From: Gonocerus acuteangulatus
Taxonomy: Eukaryota; Arthropoda; Insecta; Hemiptera; Coreidae
NCBI GenBank assembly: GCA_946811695.1
Contig: OX328123.1
Coordinates: 150,431,851-150,495,850, forward strand
Direction: 5' to 3'
DNA: 64,000 bases
Shown: piece after piece, positions 33,164-45,249 of the stretch
How positions within the stretch are numbered: the first letter of the stretch is position 1
Layout: the number at the start of each line of letters is the position of its first letter
Position numbers and translations under genes: made by a program
The notes under the pieces: generated by a model
Databases searched by the model: none
What the model was told of the DNA's origin: nothing
What the model saw: the letters and a program-made list of their open reading frames with translations, nothing else

Positions 33164-34090
33164 GTTGACGTTCTACATGTTTATTTCCAGTTTCTTTTGT
33201 TTACTGTGTTATTAGTTAATTTAATTTCTGAACATGCAATAATATTCTTGTTGGGACCTTCTGATGTAAACAATCATGCACAAGCTTACATAACCCAACA
33301 CTATTATCTATCATATACTAGTTTCCGAGAAAAATGGTAAGCAAGCTCGTTTTTTTATTTAGTAATCAAGGATACGCCCTGCCTCCGTCTCCCGTGTTAT
33401 AAAGTGGATCTTTGAGGATCAACATCTCGAAAACTAATATCGTTTGGAGGGTCCTATCTTTTTCCAATGCATAGAGGACACTTTAATTAACATGTAGGCA
33501 AATTTATAGAAACAAATAGTTCGAAAATAGAAGCTAAATTAAATAATTTTAGGTCGTTTATTTAATTTACTTCAATTGATACATTGCTCGAATAAAATAT
33601 GGGGAGATTTTTAAGGGTTGTATTTTGGGATTTTACGGATAGCATCAGTTCAAGAATCACCTGCGAAAGCAATGAGCCAATTCTTGTATAAAAACTCAAA
33701 GATTGTATGCCTTAGAAAGCATGTTAACTATTAAAATATAAGCGAAAAAGCGAAGTTTTTAGAAAATTCATATATTTAAAGGGCTGTAACTCCGCTCCAA
33801 ATAGACTAATCGAGTTCGTTGAGGTTTCAAAAAATGAGTAATTGTAAGCACTAAAAAGCAGAATAAAGGAAATAGTCGTTTAATTTGGATAAAGACTTGA
33901 ATAAAAATATTGTAGTGTAAAATATCCTAAATTTTGATCATGTCAAATGACATTTCATATGTCAATAAGCATTTTTAATAACTGGTTAATAATAGGAACA
34001 GATTTTTAATTATCGAGCGAATCATCTGAGTTATGAGAGGCTTGAACAATAAATTAATATCATTTTTAATTATAAACATGATACTTACTA
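33164..34090. other. Intergenic stretch, nothing recognised
   Basis: No coding motif or repeat partner is visible. (TA)n begins at about 34097 and runs to 34150. Confidence 0.35.
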
Positions 34091-34091
34091 T

Positions 34092-34153
<62 letters not shown>

Positions 34154-34610
34154 GAAGGTGTTGTACCTCTGACCATATTGTACCTTTGGCCACCGAGGCT
34201 GTGGCGGCATGTAGCAACATTTTGGTGTAATTAGTGTTTAACTCCTTCACTAGGAGGCTTGTGTAACCTACTTTGGATTATTCAAGTCTAAGAGGATTCT
34301 TGCAAAAAATACTTATCCATTTCTATCATAAAAATGTAAGTTATTTATTGATGACGTTTTGCCTCATAATATTTTTTGTACTATGTAAAAGTACAACACC
34401 CCTCAGTAATTTTTTCATAATTTAACTTTTATGTTCTTCTGCTACAATTTAAAAAAAAAATTAATATTGGTTGCTTCAAGTGTTTAAAGAATTTAAAAAA
34501 TAATAAATGAAATAAGGTCAAACTGACTTTGTCAATCCTCAGTGTAGCAGTTCAAACCTATCGCCCCTTATCGTTCCGCTTGGAGTTGTAAGGCCTCATC
34601 GAAAAGCGCA

Positions 34611-35030
34611 GGCAAAGAAAATGTCAACTAGGGGCCGGCCTAAAGGGAAACCTCGTATCCTGACAGATATTCCTGAAAAGCTAATTATTGAAGGTGAAAA
34701 AAAAAAAAAAACGAAAGTACCACCCTAAACGTATTGGACCACAAACAAATAGACCGCTTCCTAAAAACGTGGTAAATAAAAAGAAAATTATTCTAATGAC
34801 AGTTCAAATTCTAATACTGACACCGAAATTTCTACAGGAGAAAGTGACGTTGATCTGTATGACATATGTTGTGATTTAAGTCGACGACCAGCAACAATTT
34901 CAAAAATATGATTTGGAAAAAGGAAATTTTATACTTGTTAAAAATAAAAGTAAAAAGACTATTACATATTTAGTCGCAGAGATCTGTGGTCTAGCAATCA
35001 GAAGGAAAGAGATAATTCACTGATTTTTCC
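34611..35030 (+). pseudogene. pogo/Tigger-type transposase C-terminal relic
   Basis: It reads STRGRPKGKPRILTDIPEK, then after an A-run frameshift a basic stretch (RKYHPKRIG), then in another frame DSDTEIS- and acidic text ending near a conserved DLEKGNFILVK-like block. Such a PKG-P-x-x-LT-x-x-P-E-K region followed by acidic sequence and a final F-V-L-V-K-type segment is usual at the C-terminus of pogo-type transposases. Frameshifts and stops make it inactive. No catalytic core remains. Confidence 0.6.
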
Positions 35031-35331
35031 CAGAATCATTGCATCTAACATCAGTAAATATACATTCAATGGAGGTGGATCAAATATGATCAAATAAAAA
35101 ATTCTAAATAATTAAAAAAACGTATTTTACAAATATACGGAATATTCTGTTGTTCTAAAATAAGTAAATAAATTATTGCCACTTTAAACGACATTATTAC
35201 AATATACAACAATACAATACGAAAAAGTTCAATATTAAAAAAGTATTTTAATTTAGTTCAAATAAATCGACCCAGAATTCTCATTATTCATCCTAATAAA
35301 GGCACTTATTATTATGATGTTTATTGAATCA

Positions 35332-35540
35332 GTCTAAGCAAAGCCCTAGATTATTGGGGCACGAGTCTAAGCAAAGCCCTGGATTATTGGGGCCCGAGTC
35401 TAAGCAAAGCCCTCGATTATTCGGGCACGAGTCTAAGCAAAGCCCAGGATTATTGGGGTGCGGGTCTAAGCAAAGCCCTGGATTATTCGGGCACGAGTCT
35501 AAGCAAAGCCCTGGATTATTGGGGTGCGAGTCAAAATAAC
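35332..35540. repeat. 33-bp minisatellite, about 6 copies
   Basis: GTCTAAGCAAAGCCC starts at 35332, 35365, 35398, 35431, 35464 and 35497, exactly 33 bp apart. The period is a multiple of three, so 11-residue protein repeats appear open on both strands. Nothing else suggests a gene. Confidence 0.95.
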
Positions 35541-35682
35541 TTATAACACGCCTGACGTTTTTCGTAACCACCCTGCTGCACATGATTTTTCGGAAATTTT
35601 TTTAACATCCCATACAGACTCTTCTTTTTTCCCTTCCAGGCCCATCCGGTTTTATAAATTTATGTTGCCTTAAACTTCCTTC

Positions 35683-35819
35683 CCTTTGACATTTTATTTG
35701 ATATTTTTAACGAAAGATCAAATCCTACCACATAACTGAATTTATTCCTTAACTATAGCACAAGAGATATGAACGAAACCGCGCAAAGATGACGCAGTTC
35801 CCGCGAGTTGGACTTTTTA
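35683..35819 (-). mobile_element. HINE 5'-end fragment
   Basis: In reverse it reads AAAAAGTCCAACTCGCGGGA, CATCTTTGCGCGGTTTCG, and continues to AACGAAAGATC in reversed form, as in copies F and G. Body and 3' hairpin are absent. Confidence 0.7.
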
Positions 35820-36536
35820 ATATTACTATTATTATTGTGAAATCTTGCGTGGATTACGGACAAGCACTGCACTGGATGAAAGAAGATATGTCTCCAGTGG
35901 GGCATATGCCCCCGGGGGCATGTATGATGAAATGCATGATATCTCTTTGTTACTTCGCAAAACAAACGCAGTAGTGGCTCCATTTGTCATTACTATTAAA
36001 ATTATTCATAAAAATGCGAAAAATATCAGCCGCACTCAGGTAATGACCTTTTGAAAATGAAACCGCACATACGTTATATGCGGTACATGCCCCCGGGGGC
36101 ACCGCAGTTAACGTGTTAAGTGACAAGTTTACGGGAGAATGAAAATGTTGAAGACAATGTGGCTAAACTTCCATACCCTACTATTGCTAGTGGATCAGCT
36201 TGAGAGTTAAAACGTTTATCGGTTGGACTGGATTTTTCAGCATATTAAGCATAACATAATACCAATAATAGCTTTTTTTATTATTCTTAAATCCTTGTCC
36301 TATATTTATTAAATATACAATCATTTACAATATTACTGAATACAATATTTTTTCTGAACTGTTGTGTTGTTTTTACATGGTCAGAGGTTCAACGCCCCAT
36401 GGTCAAAGGTACAACTACATGTTTGACCTTTGACCACTGTACGATTATTTTTTTAAAAATAAATAAAAAATATTAAATGTAAAGCTAGAACCTTGAAAAA
36501 ATTAAATATGGTAAGCTACAGTGCCAGAACACTAAT

Positions 36537-36537
36537 C

Positions 36538-36606
<69 letters not shown>
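36537..36606. repeat. (TA)n microsatellite
   Basis: About 70 bp of TA with one ATACATA interruption. A poly(A) run at 36622-36647 lies between it and the next SINE. Confidence 0.93.
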
Positions 36607-36610
<4 letters not shown>

Positions 36611-36650
36611 GTTACAATAATAAAAAAAAAAAAAAAAAAAAAAAAAATGC

Positions 36651-36812
36651 GGGGTCTCCCGTGGTCTAATGGCTAGCGCCTTGGATTCATAAGCGGGAGA
36701 TGGTGGGTTCGATTCCCAACCTCCGGCAGGAATTTTATCATCCCACGGCTTGCTGGTAAAATTCCTCGCTGCACCCTGGATGTCGGCGCTAATGACCTAG
36801 ATGTAGATGCGC

Positions 36813-36866
<54 letters not shown>
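36651..36866 (+). mobile_element. tRNA-derived SINE (family A), full length with poly(A)
   Basis: GGGGTCTCCCGTGGTCTAAT head, B box GGTTCGATTCC, body, and tail TGTCGGCGCTAATGACCTAG then ATGTAGATGCGCC followed by about 50 A. This is the best copy of the family in the window. Confidence 0.9.
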
Positions 36867-37331
<465 letters not shown>

Positions 37332-37595
37332 GATATATATGGCGCAGGTCAAATAAAAATAGTACTCCTTTTCCTTATGTACTTCTTTATTATTGGCTGT
37401 CCTACATGCTTCGTGGCCTTCATGCCATCTCCTCAGAGGCCATAAAATCCTAAACATTTTTAACAAACCTTTTTCATTTTAGTAAATCCCTTAAAATTAC
37501 TTGTAATTAATTAATATATTATAAACATATTAGCATTACAATTCCTATTCCAGATCCTAACCTTAAATCTATTGTTAAAATATATTATAATAAAA

Positions 37596-38226
37596 ATGTT
37601 CCATTGTACATACCCCATGTGTGCTCAGCTCGCCACCAATGTTCCATTGTACATACTCCATGTGTGCTCAGCTCGCCGCCAATGTTCCATTGTACATACC
37701 CCATGTGTGCTCAGCTCGCCACCAATGTTGCATTGTACATACTCCATGTGTGCTCAGCTCGCCACCAATGTTCCATTGTACATACCCCATGTGTGCTCAG
37801 CTCGCCACCAATGTTCCATTGTACATGCCCCATGTGTGCTCAGCTCGCCACCAATGTTGCATTGTACATACTCCATGTGTGCTCAGCTCGCCACCAATGT
37901 TCCATTGTACATACCCCATGTGTGCTCAGCTCGCCACCAATGTTCCATTGTACATGCCCCATGTGTGCTCAGCTCGCCACCAATGTTCCATTGTACATAC
38001 CCCATGTGTGCTCAGCTCGCCACCAATGTTCCATTGTACATACCCCATGTGTGCTCAGCTCGCCACCAATGTTGCATTGTACATACTCCATGTGTGCTCA
38101 GCTCGCCACCAATGTTCCATTGTACATACTCCATGTGTGCTCAGCTCGCCACCAATGTTCCATTGTACATACCCCATGTGTGCTCAGCTCGCCACCAATG
38201 TTCCATTGTACATACCCCATGTGTGT
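37596..38226. repeat. 43-bp satellite, about 15 copies, with trimer higher-order blocks
   Basis: Unit (ATGTTCCATTGTACATACCC then CATGTGTGCTCAGCTCGCCA and CCA) repeats every 43 bp. Variants TTGC/ACTCC, TTCC/ACCCC and TTCC/TGCCCC follow each other in order twice (units 4-6 and 7-9), a 129-bp duplicated trimer. No unit contains a stop codon in any plus frame, so all three frames stay open for over 600 bp. That is a consequence of the repeat and not evidence for a protein. Confidence 0.96.
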
Positions 38227-38230
38227 CCCG

Positions 38231-38640
38231 CATCATTGCCGTCCTACTATACATTGGATGGTAATTAGAGTTGGCATAATTTGATTTGAAATAAAAATAA
38301 GAATTTATGTGTACCTCATTTATTTGTAAATACGAATATAAATAATTTCGTATTCATAAGATTGAATGCGAATTTATTTGTATTCACTTATGTCATATAT
38401 ATAAATACAAATGAAATTGTATTCACAAATTTTCCTGTAAATAAAATTTAATTACAGAAAAAATTCTAAATATACACAAAAATTGTGAATATTCACAAAT
38501 TTTGTGAATATTCACAAAAAAAATCAAGTGATTACAAAAACATTCACATTTAAATATACGAATACAAAGAAATTCACTTTAAAATTTGTGAATAAAAATG
38601 TATTCACAAAATAAATTATGTATTTGTGCGTATAAACGAT
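38231..38640 (+). repeat. Dispersed repeat, copy 1 of a pair with the window's right end
   Basis: CATCATTGCCGTCCTACTAT, ACATTGGATGGTAAT, AGAGTTGGCATAATTT and the TTTGTATTCAC-rich body match 63745-64000 in the same orientation. The AGAGTTGGGCA start and the TATTCAC-type body resemble hAT-related non-autonomous elements. That class is only a guess. Confidence 0.75.
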
Positions 38641-38644
38641 AAGT

Positions 38645-39453
38645 TGATATTAGGAAGATTATTGAAGGTAGTATTAGGCTGGATATTGAAGGTAGTATTA
38701 AGAAGGATACCGAGGATGGTATTTGGATGGGTATTGAAGGTAATATTAGGAAGGGTATTAAACGTGGTATTTTGGTGGATATTGAAGGATGTATAAGGAA
38801 AGATATTTAAAGTGCTATAAGAAAGAGTATAGAAGGTAGTATTAGGAAGGATATTGAAGTTGGTATTAAGAAGGGTATAGAAGGTGGAATAAGAAAGGTT
38901 ATAGGAGGTAGTATTAGGAAGGATATTCAAGAAGGTATTAGGAAAGATATTGAAGGTGGTATTAGAAAGGGTATAGAAGGTGGAATACGAACGTTTATAG
39001 AAGGTATTATTAGGAAAGATATTGAAGGTGGTATTAGGAAGGGTATTTAAGGTAGTATTAGGAAGGATATTCAAGAAGGTATTAGGAAAGATATTGAAGG
39101 TGGTATTAGGAAGGGTATATAAGCTAGTATTAGGAAGGCTATTCAAGAAGGTATTAGGAAAGATATTGAAGGTGGTATTAGAAAGGGTATATAAGGTAGT
39201 ATTAGGAAAGAAATCCAAGAAGGTATTAGGAAAGATATTGAAGGTGGTATTAGAAAGGGTATATAAGGTAGTATTAGGAAGGAAATCCAAGAAGGTATTA
39301 GGAAAGATATTGAAGGTGGTATTAGGAAGGGTATAGAAGGTAGTATTAGGAAGGATGTTCAAAAAGGTATTAGGAAAGATATTGAAGGTGGTATTAGGAA
39401 GGGTATATAAGGTAGTATTAGGAGGGATATTCAAGAAGGTATTAGGAAAGATG
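38645..39453. repeat. 24-bp minisatellite arranged in 72-bp higher-order units
   Basis: GGTATTAGGAAGGATATTGAAGGT-type words of 24 bp recur over 800 bp. Better-conserved blocks repeat every 72 bp (three words). On the minus strand a 272-residue frame (39434-38616) is open, built of eight-residue units such as LPNTTFNI. Because 24 is a multiple of three, the frame is maintained by the repeat itself. I see no upstream exon or known domain and do not call a gene. Confidence 0.9.
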
Positions 39454-39921
39454 CCACTGAAATTTTGTGCCTAAGCTAACGTGCTAAGTGCGGACAGAAC
39501 CTGGAGAACAGTCAAGTCAGTGCTGTGAATCAGTAACTTTGGAATTTGGAGGAGGCTCTATCATTTTCTGGGTGGCATGTTTTGGGATGCTCTTCTTGAG
39601 TTATTGCCTCTCAAATGAGAGGCCTTGAATGAGTTTGGGTTTGTGACAATAATATTACAAGATCACGTAGTTCGTTACATGTCTTTAATTAGCCATCACG
39701 CATTGCTTATGCATAATAATGCCCGACAGCGTGAGTATTTAAGTACTTGAACACAACATATCTCCAAGTTGTTTGATTTAAATTTATGAGGGTTCTTGTA
39801 AATGAAAACCTGCTGATCTTGCAAAATTAAAGGCGATTTTTTTTTGACAGGGAGTTTTTGACATGATGGCTGCTGGAGAGAGAAGCCATCTTGCATTTCC
39901 ACACCAGCGAACAAATTTAGC

Positions 39922-39975
<54 letters not shown>

Positions 39976-40600
39976 TTAACTGGTGTGCAAATGGTTGGTT
40001 CATGAGGCGGCTTCTCCCAACAGCGGCCACCATTCCCTAATATAACGGTACATAAAGGATGGGCGTTAGCCTACCAAAGATTGCGGCGAAATATAGCTGC
40101 AAGAACAGGAACATTACCACTGGAGAGACTCGAATCAAATGGGTGTTTCAGCAACCAACTAGATGCCAGGTAGGACCAAGGGAAGTATACGATTATTTCG
40201 CTTAAAGTTTTTTCACAAGTTTGTTGAAACTTCGTGCCCAGGTTTGTTTCATTCATTTTGTATAACCTCGTTTTCTGCCATCATTCCAAGCTGCTCCACT
40301 CCTTCCGACGATCTCCCTTCGATAGACTCTCCAATCAAAACTATGAGAGCACGGATCATCTGGGCAGTTGTAGTTGTTCTCTGGGCTCTCATTGGTCCTT
40401 CCTCGCATGATATTTGTACAGCTATACAGATTTAAATGGCACCGTGCCCCGGGAAATTGTGCTCCTCTCAGTCCAATGGAAGACGGCCCTATAGCATGAG
40501 CAGTTGCGACGGACACAAGACAGTTCTGGCGGCTCCTGAGGTGCACAGTATTCAAACGGCGAGACTTTTTCCTCTCCGACGGTGATCATCTTCTCTCCCT
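39454..40600. other. Intergenic stretch with (TA)n, then sequence leading into a LINE
   Basis: (TA)n at 39925-39971. From about 40440 codon-like text may be LINE sequence upstream of the reverse transcriptase (for example GACTTTTTCCTCTCCGACGG), but no endonuclease motif is clear. Nothing else is recognised. Confidence 0.4.
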
Positions 40601-40649
40601 CTCAGACCAAGCCGAAGCAATGGTGGATTACTATTAGGAAAATGGTCGT

Positions 40650-42062
40650 CGGAAGAATGAGAAGATCCTGAGAAACGAACGGGTCCCAAAAGAGCTTCCC
40701 ACGTCCCCTCTACACTTCACAATGAGGCAAATGGAATCTGCGCTATGGCGAACGAAGGAAAACAAGTCTTCCCGCTTGGACGGTGTACCTTTAATGATGC
40801 TGAAGATGCTCCCTAGGAAAGTGAAGGCCTTCCTACTGAACATCTTCAATGCATCGTACGACACTGGATACTTTCCGGGGACTTGGAAGCACGCCGTGGT
40901 GGTTCCTCTTCGCAAATTCAAGATGCCAGGAGACAAGCCAGAGCACTACCGGCCGATAACTCTGCTGAGCCATATGAACAACATCTTCGAAAAGCTGACC
41001 CTTGCTCATGTGTTAAAGCACCGCACGGAGGCAAAGATCATCCCTCCGGAACAGAGTGGCTTTCAGCCGGGCTCTCTTGTAACCACCACATCGCCAAGCT
41101 CCAGAACACCGAGTCCGCAGAGCTCAATAAGAACAGAGCAACGGCCTTCACATCCCTGGACTGCACGCAAGCGTTCGACTGTGTATCCCATCAGCTTCTC
41201 CCACACCAGCTGCGGCTTCCCAGCACAGCTCTTCAAGATTCTTGAGAGCTACCTGTCTGGAAGAACGTTCTCCGGTAGGATCGGTGCTGATACATCCAGC
41301 AGTCGACCGTCATCGTGCGGTGTGCCCCAGAGATCGGTGTTGGGTCCAGTGTTGTTCAGGATCTACACCGCCCACATCGTGAGCATGAAATTTTCCAGAG
41401 TCGAAGCCGCCTACACCTCCAGCTTCAACGCACGAGCAGCTGTCGAACAGGCACAGACTGCCGGCAAATCAATCGTCAACGCTCTTGGAGACGCAGGGAT
41501 AGACGTCAACCCTTCGAAGACAGATGCCGTTGTATGTTCCTTCCGGGGGAACAATGGGAGCAGGCCCCGAGGAGAACTACGATCGTGCTTTTAAGTCTGG
41601 AGTCAGCAAATTAAGATCTCCACCAAGAAAACTACCTGGAATTACACATTTACCGGCCTCTGTCCGTCACCCCCCCCCCCCATGTCAACAGTCAATTGAA
41701 GGAAGCCTGACAGAAGACATATCGCCTCAACCACCTGCTGCGATCAGCCCAGCTCTCGCTACGCTTGAAGTTGCAGGTTTATAAGGCGATCATCAGGCCC
41801 ACCCTTCTTTACGGAGCGCCAGCTCTTCGTTACATGTAGCATCCACACTGAAGTGGCTACAGAAGTTCCAAAATGGTGTTCTACTAGCCGTCCTTGCTAC
41901 ATGACGAACTGCAGCTGCCCACAGTTTACGAGTTTATAAGGAGACGTCATATCAAATTCTATGACGGGCTCTTTACTGCGTCATCGCCCTCTTCAGAGAT
42001 GTGACACCCCCTCTCCTACGACAGAGATGGCAAGGAAGTACCAGACGCATACTGGACTTAGC
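40650..42062 (+). pseudogene. Jockey-like LINE reverse transcriptase, frameshifted
   Basis: The 40722-41594 frame gives KENKSSRLDGVPLMMLK, then TWKHAVVVPLRKFKMPGDKP and HYRPITLLSHMNNIFEKL, standard RT motifs of non-LTR elements. After a frameshift near 41090, ATAFTSLDCTQAFDCVSHQL (motif A with its aspartate) is in the 40883-41245 frame. The first frame then resumes with SCGVPQRSVLGPVLF, where the usual G-S is R-S. The expected catalytic YADD/FADD box is not found and the following text is degraded. LQVYKAIIRPTLLYGAP and LKWLQKFQNGVL (thumb) lie at 41770-41890 in another frame. The element is GC-richer than its surroundings and clearly dead. Confidence 0.85.
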
Positions 42063-42399
42063 AGAACAGGCAGCACATTAGATTTAAGCTAGTATAGAGA
42101 TATTGTAGTGTAGGCTAAGATTTAAATGATAACCATGTTTTGTCCCTTGCTTAATATCCCAGACACCCCCTATAGTTAGTATTAGACACTGAGTCTGCTT
42201 ATGACCCCCTATTGTAAATATATCGTCCCTTCTAGTACATAAGCGTAGGATAAAAATTACCCCCGGCACCAGGGCCCAATTCGTTGGACCTGGTAGCCTC
42301 TAGATTAGTTATAAGTGAAATATGGAGTGTGAGAGAAAAAAAAAAACAAAAAAAAAAAAAACACACACAAACTCATTTCGTATTAGATGTAAAACAACT
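42063..42399. other. Probable LINE 3' flank, nothing else recognised
   Basis: Follows the RT pseudogene. A-rich interruptions begin at 42333. No clear tail or target duplication. Confidence 0.35.
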
Positions 42400-42655
42400 T
42401 CGGTTTCTTTTTTTTTTTTTTTTTTTTTTACATGCTATCCCCTTAAAAGTGTCTGCCCTATTTATTATTCATTCTAGAATTTCCTTAATTTTACATTAAA
42501 GATAGTTGGCTTCTGAAAAAAATCTATTTTTGGGCAATACTTTTGTGCACCTTTCCCACTAGCCAACATATATTTACCATCTTATCTACCCAAGAGATTC
42601 ATTATAGCAAAATTTCAACGTGCATAAAACACTTCATGAATCGTGCGTTACCAGC
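42400..42655 (+). mobile_element. Half copy of the foldback family at 24524
   Basis: Matches 25085-25375 in the same orientation: ACATGCTATCCCCTTAAAAG, TTACATTAAAGATAGTTGGC, TTGTGCACCTTTCCC and GTGCATAAAACACTTCATGA. The opposite arm is absent. Confidence 0.75.
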
Positions 42656-42759
42656 TGTTGGACTATTTGCTTCCTCGTTACATGCTGTTGCTAAACAAGG
42701 CTCATACTTATTCCTTATTCTTAAAGGTGTACTAAACTTCGTCAACTTTCATGACTAAA

Positions 42760-43700
42760 ACTTCGATATCAATAATTTTGAAATGAATTGAAATGTCACA
42801 CAAAGATGTGACGTAGAAATGCATTTTTGCCCCAAAGAAAACTTGCTTCATATTGTTTATTACGAGAAACCTAACTATTAGTATTGATTCTTGTTATTAG
42901 CCATCCTCCTTAAACATAGCAAACTTTGTTCCTAACTACTATTAATTAATATTTGCTAAGACTAACGGGAAATGTTGACCAGTCTATTGACGGAGCTTGT
43001 CTTGATTTCAGGAGGTAGTTATATGGCTTTGAACTTTACCAATTACAAGTTCAATAAGAACCTTACGGTCCAGACTTGCTGATAACGAATATACACCATT
43101 TTAGCGGTCTTAAATAAAGTCTTACCGTTGTTTATTGTATTTTTCTGAAGAAAAAGCCGTTTTTTACTACTTGGTTAAGTTTTAACCAAAAGCATCTAAT
43201 CTATTTTTTTTGTATTATTACTATGCTTGTTTTATAAATGATTTACCTTTTCCAAAGGCTATAACAAAAAAAAAACCCTTAAAACTAGGTATTAGAAAAA
43301 ATAATAATAATAATAATTGAAATCACTAGGTACAATAGAACAAAAAAGGTAATCAAAAATTAGTTATCAAAACTAATAAATCATTCTTGGCCAAGTAACG
43401 GTTCATTCAAAAAATTAATTATACCATCTGGGAAATCAGTTTTAACTGCAGTATTCATCCAAAGACGGAGAAATGAACTATGTGGCATGACATACAGTAT
43501 CATAAACAATCCGTCATTTCTAAATGTGGGGACGTATTCGAACCGACTTACTCTTGTTTGTAATCTATATACTATCTAAGAAAATACTGCAAGGTCCAAT
43601 TAGGGATTTGTTTTCATGAATTTTTCGAATTTTGTCCAGCAAGATCAGTTATAAATAACACTGCGAGACAATCCTTAGGCTTGCCAGGTGTTTAATGAGT
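42760..43700. other. Intergenic stretch, nothing recognised
   Basis: No coding motif, RNA gene or repeat partner is visible. Confidence 0.35.
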
Positions 43701-43714
43701 ATCTGCAAAGGATG

Positions 43715-43815
43715 AAACGGACGGCCGGAGTACAGTACTGACCACATTATCTCCCTAGTGTGGACTGTATCTTTAAGAATTTGTATTTCCCCTCTCGGGA
43801 CCCTCTTGGAATAAT
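43715..43815 (+). mobile_element. SINE family B 3' fragment
   Basis: GGACGGCCGGAGTACAGTAC and ACATTATCTCCCTAGTGTGG correspond to the body of the copies at 14430 and 23728. The tRNA head and final T tail are missing. Confidence 0.65.
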
Positions 43816-44027
43816 AAGGCGCTGATTTTAGAGGTTAAAATGTATCTATCTACAATTATTGCTCCCTCTCTTTTCCTCTCGCTCTCTTTCTTTCATAGGG
43901 CGTCCCAGGTACTCATATAATAGGTTTTGCTATGGATGGAACGAAGAAAATTATAAGTCGTTTTCGAGAAAACTCAATAAAACTAGTTTTCCTAACTAAT
44001 TTTCTGTTTGAGACTAACAGTCCAGGC

Positions 44028-44226
44028 GCCAACGGCCATAGCCACATTGAATACACCGGTTCCCGTAGATCACCGAAGTTAAGTAACGTCGAGCGTGGTC
44101 AGTACCTGAATGGGTAACCGACCAGGTGCTGTTGGCATTAGAAAAGGGTGGCAACCTGTAGATAGCCCGGCGCTAATGGCCAAGATGTAGATGCGACATT
44201 AAAAAAAAAAAAAAAAAAAAAAAAAA
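44028..44226 (+). mobile_element. 5S-rRNA-derived SINE with poly(A)
   Basis: The head is GCCAACGGCCATAGCCACAT, ACACCGGTTCCCGTAGATCA and AAGTTAAGTAACGTCGAGCG, ending GTGCTGTTGGCATTAG. Then comes the tail GGTGGCAACCTGTAGATAGC, CCGGCGCTAATGGCCAAGAT and GTAGATGCGACATT, and about 26 A. The tail after GGCGCTAATGGCC is the same as that of SINE family A. Confidence 0.9.
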
Positions 44227-44265
44227 CAGTCCAGACAACGAAAACAGCTATAGGCGGAAATTTTC

Positions 44266-44791
44266 GGAACAAAATTTTGGACTTCGAAACTTTATTTGGG
44301 CTGGATAGGAGATACATTTCAGATTTCACGATGAACACTGAAATTATTTTTACGTTTGAAGGAGAATACATAAAATAGCAAAGTAATGTATATTATTGAA
44401 GGTAATGCAATACTCTACAACCCTATAACCGCTATTTATTATTTTGGTACATCGTTGAAGAGTTATCCGGTCAAAACGGGGGAAAAATATGCGGCAAAAG
44501 TGTTTTTCCTCAAAATGACAGACTTTCAAGAGCGGATATTTTGAAAACTAAAAATATCTCGAAAAACTTTATTGAATAGAACTTGTAGGAAATTTAATCA
44601 GCTTTCATTTGTTATAGAATAGTCATGTCGCTAGGATGCAGGGTTTCCGAGATATAAGTGAAAACCCGAAAAATGGGACCTTATAACCCCCCCCCCCCTC
44701 CCCCCGGCTTAAAAGCTAGGGGCGAGGACTTTTGATATGTTCACCTCCTATCCAGCCCAAACAAAGTTACGAAGTCAAAAATTGTGTTCCA
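44266..44791. repeat. Inverted repeat, about 45-bp arms
   Basis: Left GGAACAAAATTTTGGACTTC to TTTATTTGGGCTGGATAGGA (44266-44308) is inverted at 44744-44791 (TCCTATCCAGCCCAAACAAA onward). The interior has AT-rich sequence and a C-rich run at 44689-44706. Possibly a MITE. Confidence 0.65.
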
Positions 44792-45249
44792 AATATTTCC
44801 ATCTGTAAATGTTCGTTGACTGGACTGTAAGAGAAGATGGACTCAATTGAAATTTTTTATACATGTTTGACACTCATCCAAAGAAAGATATTAACATTTT
44901 TCTTAGGTTGGGAATTAAGGAAGTATTGGAGATTAAATTATTTTAATACCAAACATTAGCAGTTGTAGGATTTTCGTATATTTTCTTAACCCTTCCGTAA
45001 GAAGAGAGCAGTACGAAGAAAGGTTCTGCTGTACGGGATACACCCTCCAGGCCACCTGTACGCTATACTTTTACAACTCTCCCTCGTAGATCATGGACTT
45101 CGAACAATCTCCTCCAGGAATTAAAACTCTTATTTTATAATTCTGATTTTTGTATTGTTTACTATTATTATTAAGTTTCATATAGGAGGATGCAAAATGA
45201 GCCAACCACTTGGATGCCTAACTCAGGATGCCAAATGAGCCAACCACTT

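Larger units (their letters stand above)
34151..36430 (+). mobile_element. pogo-like DNA transposon remnant, probable outer limits
   Basis: It begins directly after (TA)n with GGGGAAGGTGTTGTACCTCT. Related strings recur near 36380-36420 in reverse (GGTCAGAGGTTCAAC, GGTCAAAGGTACAAC). These look like terminal and subterminal repeats of one element, with a transposase 3' relic inside (34611-35030). A 33-bp minisatellite and a HINE fragment also lie within. The right end is not clean. Confidence 0.5.

Noticed and set aside
35324..35583. Protein with 11-residue repeats on either strand
   Set aside because: The 33-bp period keeps both strands open. There is no flanking coding sequence.
37572..38284. 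Three overlapping plus-strand frames of 215-230 residues with CxxC-like words
   Set aside because: All three frames read the same 43-bp satellite. Cysteine pairs come from the TGTGTGCTCAGCTCGCCACC unit and not from a zinc-binding protein.
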